Source: Epichloe hybrida
Lineage: Eukaryota; Ascomycota; Sordariomycetes; Hypocreales; Clavicipitaceae
Length of the DNA stretch: 64,000 nucleotides
Direction of reading: 5' to 3'
Assembly: GCA_019022495.1 (NCBI GenBank)
Contig: JAFEKR010000013.1
Coordinates: 1,302,001 to 1,366,000 of the forward strand
A program made the position numbers and the translations under genes. This document shows positions 26,112-37,300 of the stretch, one piece after another. The notes beneath the pieces are model-generated. The model had not been told where the DNA came from, did no database searches, and saw only the letters and a program-made list of their open reading frames with translations. Numbering within the stretch: the first letter of the stretch is position 1; every line of letters begins with the position of its first letter.

Positions 26112-26929
26112 TGAAATGTAGGGAGCTAGTTGCCAGCTGGCAACAGCTGTACGGGTGCAAGCTCTACGGTTGGGGACTAATAGGGCTGCAACGTTGAATT
26201 AATCAACGTAACGCAACGGAAGGTTGTGGTAGTTATTAACTAATAGAATTCGATTTAAATCACTTTTATGATATCTTATAGAGCAATAAAATTGATTTTA
26301 GATACGTTGTACGGGCAATGCGGCTGTTAGTTGAGAGGACTAGCTATCTAGCTAGTTAAAAAGATCTTCTTCCTCTCATAGACCTACCGACCGTATTGGT
26401 GGATCTGGGCCGCTAACGGGGTCTTACGGGCCACTTTTGATTTTCCGCAAAATTCATTTATATGCAAAAATCAAAAAATCGACTCACCACCATACTAGCT
26501 AGCAACCCGTATGCACTAACTTTTAGTCCAAAAAATAACCTTGCATAAAGAGAAAGCCCTATCTTCAAGCTTTAATTTGCTATATGTAAAACTTTTGTAC
26601 GACCTCTAGATAAAGAGAAAATCGCTGTTAAAGATAGCTATAGGGTAAGTTATGTGTAGGGTAACCTGCTTACGTCACCCTAGCTTACATTACCCTAGCT
26701 TACCTAATTACTAGTGGCGTGGTTATAGCCACACTTGTAGCCACAACGCAATTGACTAATTAGTCATCCACACAGTCAGTCGCAGCTGTTGATAGCTGCG
26801 ACGTAGCCATTGATAGCTGCCCTCGCGACCGTTGACAGCTGCAGTGCAGCTGTCAGACTTGCAAAGCAAGCTAGTAATAAGAAGGTTCTTTAACTAGAAA
26901 AGGGCTAAAAATAGGTCTTATTTTTAACA
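26112..26929 (-). repeat. Long LTR of the A2 complex, middle copy
   Basis: 818 bp, TGAAATGTAGGG to TTTTTAACA. It serves as 5' LTR of the gag-pol unit to its left. On its other side it joins directly to gag stub sequence (GGTCTGCCATTAAG) with no polypurine tract, a deletion or template-switch junction. Confidence 0.9.
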
Positions 26930-27770
26930 GGTCTGCCATTAAGAATTGAAGATTTAGGGCATCTAGGGGAGCCCCTATAGCCCTATTCGTACGCATGCTA
27001 AATCGTTGCCTCTCAGCCCACTGAGGGAAGGTTGATTTTAGGGATTGAAGATATTAATTAACCTGATCTATCGGAGCAATCAGGACCCCTGAAATCGATA
27101 ATCTAGCTAGTAGATTATTAAAGACTGCATTAAAGGACTCTAGAGTCCCCTTAAACTCTTGAAAATTCAGGTTATAAAATTCTAAATATAGGGACCCCCT
27201 CTGGATTTCAACGCTATGTGAATATTGCCTTACAAGTAAATTATAGGCTTCTTCAGGTGATTTTTGCTAAGTTATAGCGGCTTAGGGTCCTTCTGTACAA
27301 CTATCCCTTAGTAACATAAGGATAATAGCTTAATCTGGATCCCCTAGCGCCCTAGAACTCTCCGGATTATCTAGAAAATTAGGCATGCCTAAAGCTCTAA
27401 ATTGGATAGTTAGGGCTTGTTTCCATTGTTCGAAATTTTCGGCTCCTTTAAGCCTAGCAGTCTCTGGAAAACTATAAACCCTTTTATTGAATTCCTTAAT
27501 AATTAAATTATTAAAGGTTGCTTGTATAGAGCTAGATTTAGCTTGATTTTCTTGAATAGGCTGCTGATCTTGCTGCTAACTAGCGGGCTTATCAGATTCC
27601 ACACCCTCCATACGACTATTTACAGTTATAGATAGGCTTTCTAGCTTCTCTAATAACTAGTCTATAGTTGCTTGTTGCTTAATAGCCTGCTCTTTTAGCT
27701 AGTTATTTAGAACCTCTTACGCACTAGGGTTAGGGATAACAGGTCCCTTTCCCTTTCCTTTAGTATCCAT
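26930..27770 (-). pseudogene. Duplicated 5' gag stub
   Basis: Matches gag of A2 from its start to about 24968, where it fuses to the LTR. It keeps the ATG start (27768-27770) that A2 lost, but has stops at Q codons (for example the QQQDQQ region reads TAG CAG CAA) and ends without a natural C-terminus. Confidence 0.85.
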
Positions 27771-28049
27771 TTTCCTTTTTATAGAAGGGAAAAGCTTCTA
27801 TCTCACGGGTCCTTCCTTTTTTATAGAAGGGAAGTCTTCTGTATTTGAAATTTATTCCTTTTTATAGAAGGGAAAAAGCTTCTATCTCGCGGATCCTTCC
27901 TTTTTTATAGAAGGGAAGTCTTCTGTAGCCATAATTAATTCCTTTTTATAGAAGGGAAAAGCTTCTTTCTCGCAGGTCCTTCCTTTTTTATAGAAGGGAA
28001 GTCTTCTATAATCGTACACAAAGTGACCTAAACGGAATCTATAGTGATA
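27771..28049 (-). repeat. Leader hairpin repeats, second copy
   Basis: The same three 84-bp units with AGAAGGGAAAAGCTTCT-type stems as 25813-26093, ahead of the gag stub. Confidence 0.7.
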
Positions 28050-28069
28050 GAGCCGGGCTCATAACCTGT

Positions 28070-28147
28070 TGAAATCAAAAGAGTAGACCGATCTAACTAA
28101 ACCTAGGATTACAAAGCCTTATATATTTTTAACAATATATTTTAACA
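28070..28147 (-). repeat. Short 78-bp LTR of a TRIM/SMART-like element
   Basis: TGAAATCAAAAGAGTAGACC to ATATTTTAACA; on the minus strand it begins TGTTAAAATATATTG. It is preceded (minus sense) by a polypurine tract CCAGGGGGAG at 28148-28157 and followed by a half-tRNA primer-binding site GGTTATGAGCCCGGC. It thus has the correct signals on both sides of an LTR ten times shorter than the A LTR, with an unrelated sequence. Confidence 0.7.
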
Positions 28148-28335
28148 CTCCCCCTGGAATTATATATCTAGGTGCCCTATTAGAGGTTAGGCTTATACTA
28201 GTAATTGAATTTCTTTAGTTGTTTTTTCAGCAAGGTTCAAACCCATAACCTCGCCTCGCAGAGCAGTGCTCCACTGTGGTAGGCGTGTACGCTATAGTAA
28301 GCCACAACCACTACGCCACCAGGCTCATAACCTAT
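28148..28335 (-). mobile_element. Interior of a tiny LTR element with tRNA-like A and B boxes
   Basis: About 188 bp between the long LTR and the short LTR. On the minus strand it starts with the primer-binding site GGTTATGAGCCTGG, runs into TGGCGTAGTGG (A-box-like, 28308-28318) and, 63 bp further, GGGTTTGAACC (B-box-like, 28234-28244). It ends in a polypurine tract. There is no coding capacity. It looks like a non-autonomous TRIM/SMART element whose 5' LTR was replaced by the long A LTR. Confidence 0.6.
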
Positions 28336-29163
28336 TGAAATGTAGGGAGCTAGTTACTAGCTGCCAGCTGGCAACAGCTATACAAGTGCAAGCTCTACGG
28401 TCGGGGACCGATAGGGCCGCAACGTTAAATCAATTAACGTAACGTAACGGAAGGTTATGGCAGTTATTAACTAATAGAATTCAATTTAAATCACTTTTAT
28501 AATATCTTATAGAGTAATAGAATTAATTTTAAATACGTTGTACAGGTAATGCAGCTGTTATTAGTTAAGAGGACTAGCTATCTAGCTAGTTGAAAAGATC
28601 TTCTTCCTCTCATAGACCTACCGACTGTATTAGTGGATCTGGGCCGCTAACGGGGTCTTACGGGCCACTTTTGATTTTCCGCAAAATTTATTTATATGCA
28701 AAAATCAAAAAATCAACTCACCACTATACTAGCTAGCAACCCGTATGCACTAACTTTTGGTCCAAAAAATAACCTTGCATAAAGAGAAAGCCTTATTTTC
28801 AAGCTTTAATTTGCTATATGTGAAACTTTTATACGACCTCTAGATAAAGAGAAAATCGCTGTTAAAGATAGCTATAGGGTAAGTTATGTGTAGGGTAACT
28901 TGCTTACGTCACCCTAGCTTACGTTACCCTAGCTTACCTAATTACTAGTGGCGTGGTTATAGCCACACTTATAGCTACAACGCAATTGACTAATTAGTCA
29001 TCCACACGGTCGGTCGCAGCTGTTGACAGCTGCGACGTAGCCATTGATAGCTGCCCTCGCGACCGTTGACAGCTGCAGTGCAGCTGTCAGACTTGCAAAG
29101 CAAGCTAGTAATAAGAAGGTTCTTTAACTAGAAAAGGGCTAAAAATAGGTCTTATTTTTAACA
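28336..29163 (-). repeat. Long LTR of the A2 complex, outer 5' copy
   Basis: 828 bp, TGAAATGTAGGG to TTTTTAACA, followed by CTTCCTATTTATTAAAG, the B2 target. It has slightly more transitions than the left copy. Confidence 0.9.
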
Positions 29164-29780
29164 CTTCCTATTTATTAAAGTAGTTTTTCTATAATATATT
29201 ATTAAAGCCTTATAGAGATATAAGGGTATAAGTTAGTGTAAACAGGGGTTTTTCCTTTATTAGGGTATTTATTATTATCTCCTATTTTAACGCCTTCCAT
29301 AGCATTATTATAGCTATTAGTCTCACTAGGAACTCTGAATTAACTAGAGGTCCTAGACAGTCTAGCTATATCTAATATTCTAATTGATTAAGGGAGGCAG
29401 ATCTTGTGATGTAAGGAGAGAAAGGGGTATAACTATAATTATGTAACGTGTTTCGTGTTTTGGATATGAAGGATTGTGAGGCGAGGCGGTTGACTTTAAA
29501 TACGTAATAAAACGCATAATAAAGAAAGACAAGGGGATAGCTTAGCTACTAGCGTTAAACCTTTCTTTATTGTTTCAGAGTCTGTATAGATATAGATATT
29601 AATACTAAAGTAAGAAGAGAGCTATATTATACCTTTCCGTTAGCATAACTTATTATTAAACATAGCCCTCCTATTTTATAGGGTAAGTTATTATTAGATA
29701 AGCTACCTCTTCTAATTAACCTTACTAATTTGCGGTGTTTAAAGACTGCGTGGTTATCTGTGAAGGTAACCACTGATTAG
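29164..29780 (-). pseudogene. Copia B2 leader and start of gag
   Basis: Collinear with B1 10193-10791. It contains the stem GTGGTTA..TAACCAC (29750-29773) next to the 5' LTR. No open frame of useful length. Confidence 0.7.
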
Positions 29781-30090
29781 TGTTAGATTCATAGGGTATT
29801 AAATTTAATATATAATATAGTTATAAGCCTGAAGAATAGTATTGTTATTAATTATCTATTCTAGGCTACGTTGTCTGTTATTATAATTAATTAAGTTATT
29901 AGGAAAAGAGAGGTAAAAAGCTAGAAGTTATAATACATAAAGGGAAAAGGGGTTACGCGTTTATGTCCCTACATTTCCTAGCTAATTAACATGCTAGGTT
30001 ATGGGTTACGTATAGGGTCCGCGCGCGGCCCGAGCTTCTGCTAGGTAATTGCGGCTGCGACGCGCGATTGATATCACCTTTGTTCTAATA
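29781..30090 (-). repeat. Copia B2 5' LTR
   Basis: 310 bp, TGTTAGATTCATAGGG to TTTGTTCTAATA. The inner left half is mutated and the outer right half preserved (CCCGAGCTTC, GGCTGCGACGCGCGATTGATATCACC). Followed by target repeat GAAAG. Confidence 0.9.
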
Positions 30091-30747
30091 GAAAGCTTTC
30101 CTTATTATATTAATAAGTAATACTAAATAATACTTCCTTAATTACCTCTTTAGAAATAACTATTCCTATAAAGAGATAATTACCTATATTTATTAACACT
30201 TTAAGACAAAAAGTAACTAATAATTCTATTACTACTAATAAAGTAGTATAATATTAAAGAATATAATTAAGAAAAACCCTAATAAAAGTAAGCTTAATTA
30301 CCTTAAGATTATATTATTAACCCTTAAGAAAATTTATAAAGAACTATACCCTACTAAAATAGTAAATACTAAGCTTTATAAGCAGGCCTTAAATACTATA
30401 GCTAGTATGCCTAAATATTAGATAGTAAAATATATATACTCCCTAGGCTTTAAAAGTCTTACTAGAGACCTCTATAAGGTAATTACTATTATAGAATTAA
30501 ATAAGAGGTTTTCCTAATACCTTTAGTACTAATAAGAAAACCCTCTAGAGGCTATATTTACTAATTATTAGTATAGATAGTAATTATCCCCCTATAGTAA
30601 AGAAAGCTATTATAAATAAAGCCCTAGGCTAAGCACTAAGTATTACTTTATGTATAGTAAGAGTAGCTACTAGTTCTTTAATTACTTTACTAAAGAATAT
30701 TAAAAGAAAAAAGACTACTAGTAAGCTAGTAAAATATATTATATACC
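30091..30747 (+). pseudogene. Copia C gag, second part
   Basis: Resumes C gag after B2 (GAAAGCTTTCC). Collinear with D near 34400-35090 and contains a decayed zinc-knuckle-like stretch near 30650 (YFMYSKSSY where YxCxxxxxCW is expected). Broken by D at 30747. Confidence 0.65.
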
Positions 30748-30979
30748 TGTTGCGACAACCGGGTCAACATCGGGTTGACCACTAGGAAAGTGGAGCACGT
30801 GCGGCAGCTCCGCACTGTGATTGGCCGCACCCGTACGCGAGGCACACACATGACTCGCGTCCCCCTTTTTCTTATAGCTATACAACGCTATAGATAGCTT
30901 CAATCCTTAGACCTTATTATATTATTAAACCTAACCATACGTTGCACTAGTGCATACTAATCCCTTAGTGTAACTAACA
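30748..30979 (+). repeat. Copia D 5' LTR
   Basis: 232 bp, TGTTGCGACAACCGGG to GTGTAACTAACA. The GC-rich core CACGTGCGGCAGCTCCGCAC is preserved. The outer start is unmutated and the inner end has C-to-T changes. Confidence 0.9.
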
Positions 30980-30986
30980 CTAATTA

Positions 30987-31002
30987 GTGGTTGAAAAACC
31001 AC
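30987..31002 (+). other. Perfect hairpin next to the Copia D 5' LTR
   Basis: GTGGTT-GAAA-AACCAC, a 6-bp stem with a GNRA-type loop, eight bases after the LTR. Equivalent stems with different loops occur in B and C. Confidence 0.55.
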
Positions 31003-32106
31003 AGATAAGCTAGGAATTACTTAAGAAGAGGCCTTCCTTTAGCTACCTAAGGAAGTATACTAAAGGAAGATAGACTCTGGATACTAGATATTAGGCTTCC
31101 TAGGGATTTAACTTTTTCTATTAGCAAGTCTCTAACTATTAATAGAAGAATTAATCCTATCATCTATCACAAGAAAACTAATTAACTAACTAAGAGTTTA
31201 TAGCCACGTATAACTTCTTAAACTAGAGATTAAAAATCTCTTAACCTTACTAGTTAAAAATCCCTTAGCCTCACTAGCTAAAGACTATTAATAATAGCAC
31301 CCCTAAGTAATAAATAAGCTTTATTATAGACTACTAAAGGAAAGCAGCCTACCTAGTTAAGACCTAATAAAGTAAGCTTACCTCTATAACTTTAAAAACA
31401 TACCTTAGTTATTACTACTAACTAGGAGAGCTTAAGAGAACTAGATCCTTAGACTACTAAGGAATAGGAGCTTAATAACTATCTTACTTAGATGATTAAT
31501 GTCTATGAGAGCGGTTAATATAAAGATCTTGCCCTTTAGGAGATCTTCTATGATAACCTTAATAGCTAGACAAAAGAAATACTTAATTAAGCTTTATAAC
31601 CTTTAGTACGCAAATTACGAGACTACCTACGTAAGAATAGTATTTATATTATTTAAAATCAAAGCAGTAAGATTATTAATTTATTAATTTAAGTCCTTAA
31701 AGAAGAAATAATATCACAGTAGCTTAAAAACGAAATCACGAAGCAAATTGCCACAGGCAAATTCCTCTCTTTAAACAATCCCGCCCTCAAAAGCCCTCCA
31801 ATCATAAGCCCTTTAATTCATACTGCCCCTATCCATTACCCTTTAGTATATAATCCTCCTATATACAATCCCCTAATCAATAACCCTTATAATCCCACTT
31901 TAAACAACCCTCTAGCTACATAACCACCTCTAGGAAGAAACATACCTAAACCCCTAACAAATCCAATAATTCCGCTGATTATCCTGGAACAACTAATGTA
32001 ATAGATAACCCTAGCTATACAAACATTAATAATCCTATCTAAAGATTAAATTATAAGAAAGATCTTAGAACTCACAAAAAGCTATAAGGATAACGACTAT
32101 TATAGT

Positions 32107-34349
32107 CAGAGCATTGTTGTATTGTATTGTATTGTATTTTTTGGCCCTTCGATGTATTGTATTGTATTGTATTGCCCTATGTATTGTATTGTGTATTGTA
32201 TTGTATTAAAAATACAATACAATACAATACAATACATACAATACAATGTATTGTTAGGGAAAAATATAAGTAGGGTATTATATAAATTCATTATATAGTA
32301 GATTTTGTAAATAATCTAATTATAGTATTCTTATTTTTATATATAATTTAGTTATTTATTTAAAAATCTATTAAGTTTTAGCTTATTTAGAAAAGTAAGC
32401 TTATTTTAAATATATAATATCTTAGTAATATTCTTTTATATCTATTTTAAAAAATGATTTTTTCTTAATATATTAAGGGTCTTTTTATTCTTATATCTAT
32501 CTTCTATGATTTATTATAATTATTTATTATATAAAAATACATTATAATACAATACAATACAATACATTACAATACATTACAATACAATACAATGTATTAT
32601 TAAAAAGGTAAGGTAGTATATATACTTATTATATAGTAGATTTTTAATATAATCTAAATAAGATATCCTTAAATTTTTATACTATTAAGGTATTTAGTTA
32701 TAGAATTATAAAGTTTTAGCTAATTTAGACTATTAAGCTATATATATATATAGGGTAGCTATAAATAGTATTATCTAAACTTAACTTATAGTAAAATTTA
32801 TTCTTTATATTTTAAAGGTTATCCTATCTTTCTAGCTTTTATTTAGGATTTACTATGCATTTTAATATAGTATTTTTGCTTTAAATATAATATTTACCCT
32901 AAAGAAATAATTTATAATTCTAAATAAATAAGATTAAAACTCTAATAAAAATATACTTATATATATAAGGAATTTATTATAAAGAGAAAATTAAAATTTA
33001 TTTAATAAATACTTCTTTTACTATTAAGCTATTTTATTATAATTATAATAAATTATATTAGCTTTAAACCTTTTTTAAACTAAAAGAAAAGGAAAAAACC
33101 TAGGAAAAGCTTATAAAGAAAAGTTAAAATATTATATAAAGAATAATTATAATATATATACTATTTTTTTAATATTAAGTAAATAAATAAATAAGCTTTA
33201 AAAGTAAGTTTAATTATTTATACTACTTTTAGCTTACTTACTTAGTTATATAGTGTTTCTTAAAGTGGGTCTAAAAGTGAGTCTTGTTAAACACTAAAAA
33301 CTAAGTATAATCCCTTTTTATAGTTATATAACTTTAGCTAAGAAGAGGAGGATATATAAAAGTGGGTCTAAAAGTGGGTCTTGTTAAACACTAAAAACCA
33401 AGTATAATCCCTTTCTATAGTTATATAACTTTAGCTAAGAAGAGGAGGATATAAAAAAGTGGGTCTAAAAGTGGGTCCCCCATTAGTTATACTATAAACC
33501 TAGTATTATCTCTTTACTTAGTTATATAATTCTAGCTAAAAAGAAATATATATACAAAAGTGGGTCTAAAAGTGGGTCCTATTAGTTATACTATAAACAT
33601 AATAATCTCTTTACTTAGTTATGTAATTTTAGTTAAAAAGAGAGAAATATACTAAAGTAAGTCTTATAGTTATATTAGGACTTACTTTCTATTAGTATAA
33701 AATTATAAATAGTATAATATTAAAAACATAAAAAAGAAAGGAATTTTATTTTATTAATATTTTAAAAAAACCTTTAAATACTAAATAATTAATAAGTCTA
33801 GCTTTTTCTATAGTAATTTACTTATAAATACTTATATTTATATTATATTAATTTATTACTTATTTATTTTTAATTAAACTTTAACACTAATAATATTTTA
33901 AGTTATATAAGTAATAGAAGTAATATATATATATAAGCTATTATAAGCTATTATAAGCTATTATAAGCTATTATAAGCTATTATAAGCTATTATAAGCTA
34001 TTATAAGCTATTATAAGCTATTATAAGCTATTATAAGCTATTATAAGCTATTATAAGCTATTATAAGCTATTATAAGCTATTATAAGCTATTATAAGCTA
34101 TTATAAGCTATTATAAGCTATTATAAGCTATTATATTAACTATATATACCTTATAATTAAGGAATTTACTTAAAACTAAAAAAAAAGAAAAAAAAATACA
34201 AAACAATACAAATAATACATGTATTGTATTGTATTGTAAAATTTTGGATGTATTGTATTGTGTAATGTATTGTATTGTATTGTATTGTCAATACAATACA
34301 ATACAATACACAATACATCAAATGTATTGTATTGTATTGCAATGCTCTG
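32107..34349. mobile_element. T2, hAT-like non-autonomous element, second member of the T1 family
   Basis: 2,243 bp. Ends are perfect 10-bp inverted repeats CAGAGCATTG..CAATGCTCTG with an 8-bp target duplication ATTATAGT (32099-32106 and 34350-34357). The uninterrupted paralogous site in C (near 13830) confirms insertion. Subterminal DNA consists of ATTGT/ACAAT pentamer arrays (32113-32260, 34200-34342). The middle holds tandem repeats with AAAAGTGGGTCTAAAAGTGG (33260-33670), shared in inverse orientation with T1. No transposase ORF exists. The terminal arrays are unusually long and can fold back on themselves. Confidence 0.8.
33931..34135. repeat. Tandem array of a 10-bp unit TTATAAGCTA, about 20 copies
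   Basis: A homogeneous head-to-tail array with no visible variants inside T2. The unit holds TTATAA and AGCT. The lack of mutations against the decayed surroundings points to recent slippage expansion. Confidence 0.95.
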
Positions 34350-37300
34350 ATTATAGTAGGAAGATATATGACTTCCTTACGCTAAAAGTTAACTTATTCT
34401 AGAATAAATATGATAGACTAAATCTCCCGTGGGAATATATGCACAAGGCCCTTCCTATTATGCTTTTAGGTAATGCTAAGTAATATTACCTTAATTATCT
34501 AGTAAACAAAGGCTTTACATACAAATAAATAGTTAATAATGTTTATTAATAATTTAAAACAGAAAGTAACTAATAGTTCTATCGCTAAGAATGGAATAGT
34601 ATAACGCTTAGAAACATTATCACTACTAATCCAGACAAATCCAAACTAGATTATCTTAAGATTCTACTTATAACCCTTAAACGTGTTTATAGAGGGCTCT
34701 TTCCCCTATTAATAGTTAATACAGAACTCTATTATTAGACCCTAAGCGTAATTTCTAGTGTTCTAGAGTATAGGTAAGCTAAATACAATTATTTACCTAG
34801 CTTTAAAGGACTTACTAGAGACCTCCGTAAATCAATCTCTATTGCTAAAGCTAATAAATCAGCTGCCTAATTTAATTAAAGCACTGTTAGTACTACTAAT
34901 ACTAATAAATCGGAAGTAATGTTCACAGACCACTATTATAACTAACCATATAATTAACAAGGTTAAGACAGAGGCTATGGTTACTATAACTAAGGCTATA
35001 ACTACAGTAAATGCTATATTTATAACAAGAACGGATGCTAGTTAATAAACTATCTAGAAAAAGACTAGAAAGAGGTAAAAGAGTGCTAGTAAAAGAATAA
35101 GAGACACTAATCACTGCTAATAGAGAAAAAGTATTAGGTATTCCTCGCGGCCTATAAAGGCTAAGTATTTAAAGAAGCTAATAACCTCGCTAATAGAGCG
35201 TAGGAATTAGCTAAAACCTTCATCAAGTCTAACGATAATAAAGATAAGGATAACAATGCTAAAGAGACTTCTATATTAAAGTTTAACTAGCTAAGTATTA
35301 TATAATTCTTTACATTAGGATTTCAACTAGTTAATAGTAACGTTATTAATATCCTAAGAGATAAATCGTTTAAACACATATACCTTAAGCATAATCCCTT
35401 TAATAATATGAAAACCTCTTATATTTCAAAGGAATATTACTCTAAAGAAGTTTTCTAAGGGATAATACCTAACATAGGAGCCTTAGGTGTCTTAACAGCT
35501 AGAATTAGATAAGTATAAGCTTTGCTAAGATTAATGCTATTACTAAAGATTAAACTAACTTTAGAAAAGATAATTAAATTTAGTGCTAGGAGCGCAATCA
35601 CAAAAGGAGTAGTTAACATACTAATAGAGCTAGGCGATATCCCTTTCTATATAATTAATATACATATGCCTTTCTTATTCTCTTTAGATAATATAGATAG
35701 GTTATACGTTAAGGTAGATAACCTCGCGAACGTATTAATCTAAGATAATAAGATAGTTCCTATTATTAGGAAATGAGGATATCTTTAGTAGACTCTAGAA
35801 GCTAGAGAAATGGTAGCTTTCCACCTATTAGAAACAGAACTCCGTTAACTATATTAATAATTTAGTCACCTATTAGTTAAACAGCTTATAAAGATACTAA
35901 ACTAAGCTAGACATAACATTAAAGCAAAGGCTATTAAACAATTAACTGAAATTTGCTACTATTACTAAATAAACGGAAAGGCTCTAGGTAGATTTAAGTT
36001 TATAATTAAAGATAACTATAAGTTTAACTACGAGATTATAGTTAATATTGTTTAAATTAATAGATAACTTGTTCTTTATGTTATTAATTCTATAACCTTA
36101 TTTTAAGTAACCTAATTCCTTAATCTAAATAAGCAGAAGGCATGTAATATTTAGAATACCTTACGTGAATGCTAGATTAACACTTACCTTAGTCCTCTAG
36201 AATAGATTATCTATAATGCTAGAAAGAACTTTATATTAGCAGAATTTAAGCATTATATATAATTACTATTAATTAAGATTAATAAAGTCCTAGTTAAGGC
36301 CTATAATAGTATTAGAAAAGTTAAACGCTATCACGGACTATTACAGTAAGCCTATATAATTATTATAGACTCTATAGGTTAAGATCTTATGCCTAAGTAA
36401 TAACTTTAGATAGCTATAAAAGCTATGAATAACTTAGTAAGCCTTAATAGTCTTATTCCTATAATTCTTATCTTTAGTGTATATCCACGGATAACTAATA
36501 AGTTACCACTAAGTGTATTTATTATTTAATAAGCTAAAGTAATCCGCAAAGCCACTAATAAGGTCTAATAACTCCTAGTAAAGCAATAAGTTTACGATGC
36601 TCTAAGAACCTAAAATAGCCTAGATACGCTACTAACACACTAACTTCTATTATAGTTAGATATATATATATAAAGAGAGAAAGATAAATAGCACGGCCCT
36701 TATAAGCTTCTTACTACTAATAGAGAAACCTATACCCTTTAAATACCTTATAGACTAATAAGATTCTGATTAATAGTTGTTAAACCGTACTATTATAACC
36801 TATACTATACTAAAGAACTTCATAAGTTAACACCTAGAGATAAAGACTAAGCTACGGATGTAAATAAGACCCTGATAATTAAAGAGATTATCCCTAAAGC
36901 TTTAGAAATAAATAAGGAACCACTATAGCCTAAGAGAAAATATAAAAGACTATAAAAGAAGCTTATAGTTTAATTTAACCTTATAGGAACTAAATACATA
37001 GTAACTATGTACTTAGTAAACAAAGACTAAGAAGAAGTATTAATAGAGGAACTTATAGCTAATAGTAAGTTAAGTATAGTATTTATTATAGCAAAGGAAG
37101 AAGCCGATTAGGATCTAGCCCTTTAGTTATAATAAGAAGGAAAGATTACAACCCTAGGCAAGCCCTTTAAGCTATTAGATCAGATTAAGATTAATACTTT
37201 GTAAGCCCGTAATATATTTAGATTCACGCTGTTTGATCCTATTAAACATAGTAGCGAGAGACTCTTTAAATCTTGTATAGTAAGAGAAATTAAAGGCAAA

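Larger units (their letters stand above)
19821..29163 (-). mobile_element. A2 complex: chimeric Copia A with three long LTRs and an embedded small LTR element
   Basis: The whole 9.3-kb block is bounded by CTTCCTAT at 19813-19820 and again at 29164-29171; B1 has one copy of this site (near 10193-10200). Read on the minus strand the order is: long LTR (29163-28336), primer-binding site, tRNA-like interior, polypurine tract, short 78-bp LTR (28147-28070), second primer-binding site, leader hairpins, gag stub (27770-26930), long LTR (26929-26112), third primer-binding site, leader, gag, pol, polypurine tract, long LTR (20648-19821). A single flanking repeat around all of it suggests one insertion of a template-switched product, or recombination after insertion. 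The 8-bp repeat is longer than the usual 5 bp of Copia. Confidence 0.85.
13923..30090 (-). mobile_element. Copia B2, LTR retrotransposon split by the A2 complex
   Basis: Two 310-bp LTRs, at 13923-14232 and 29781-30090, with a perfect 5-bp target duplication GAAAG (13918-13922 and 30091-30095). Coding sense is minus. The interior is closely collinear with B1: sequence before 19821 and after 29163 aligns to uninterrupted B1 at about 10180-10200. B2 is therefore a sister of B1 that later received the A2 complex. Confidence 0.9.

Noticed and set aside
28234..28320. A functional tRNA gene
   Set aside because: Boxes are only approximate, no cloverleaf or acceptor stem could be drawn, and the DNA lies inside a retroelement.
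33931..34135. Regular repeats resembling a CRISPR array
   Set aside because: The 10-bp units are contiguous with no spacers, and the genome is eukaryotic.
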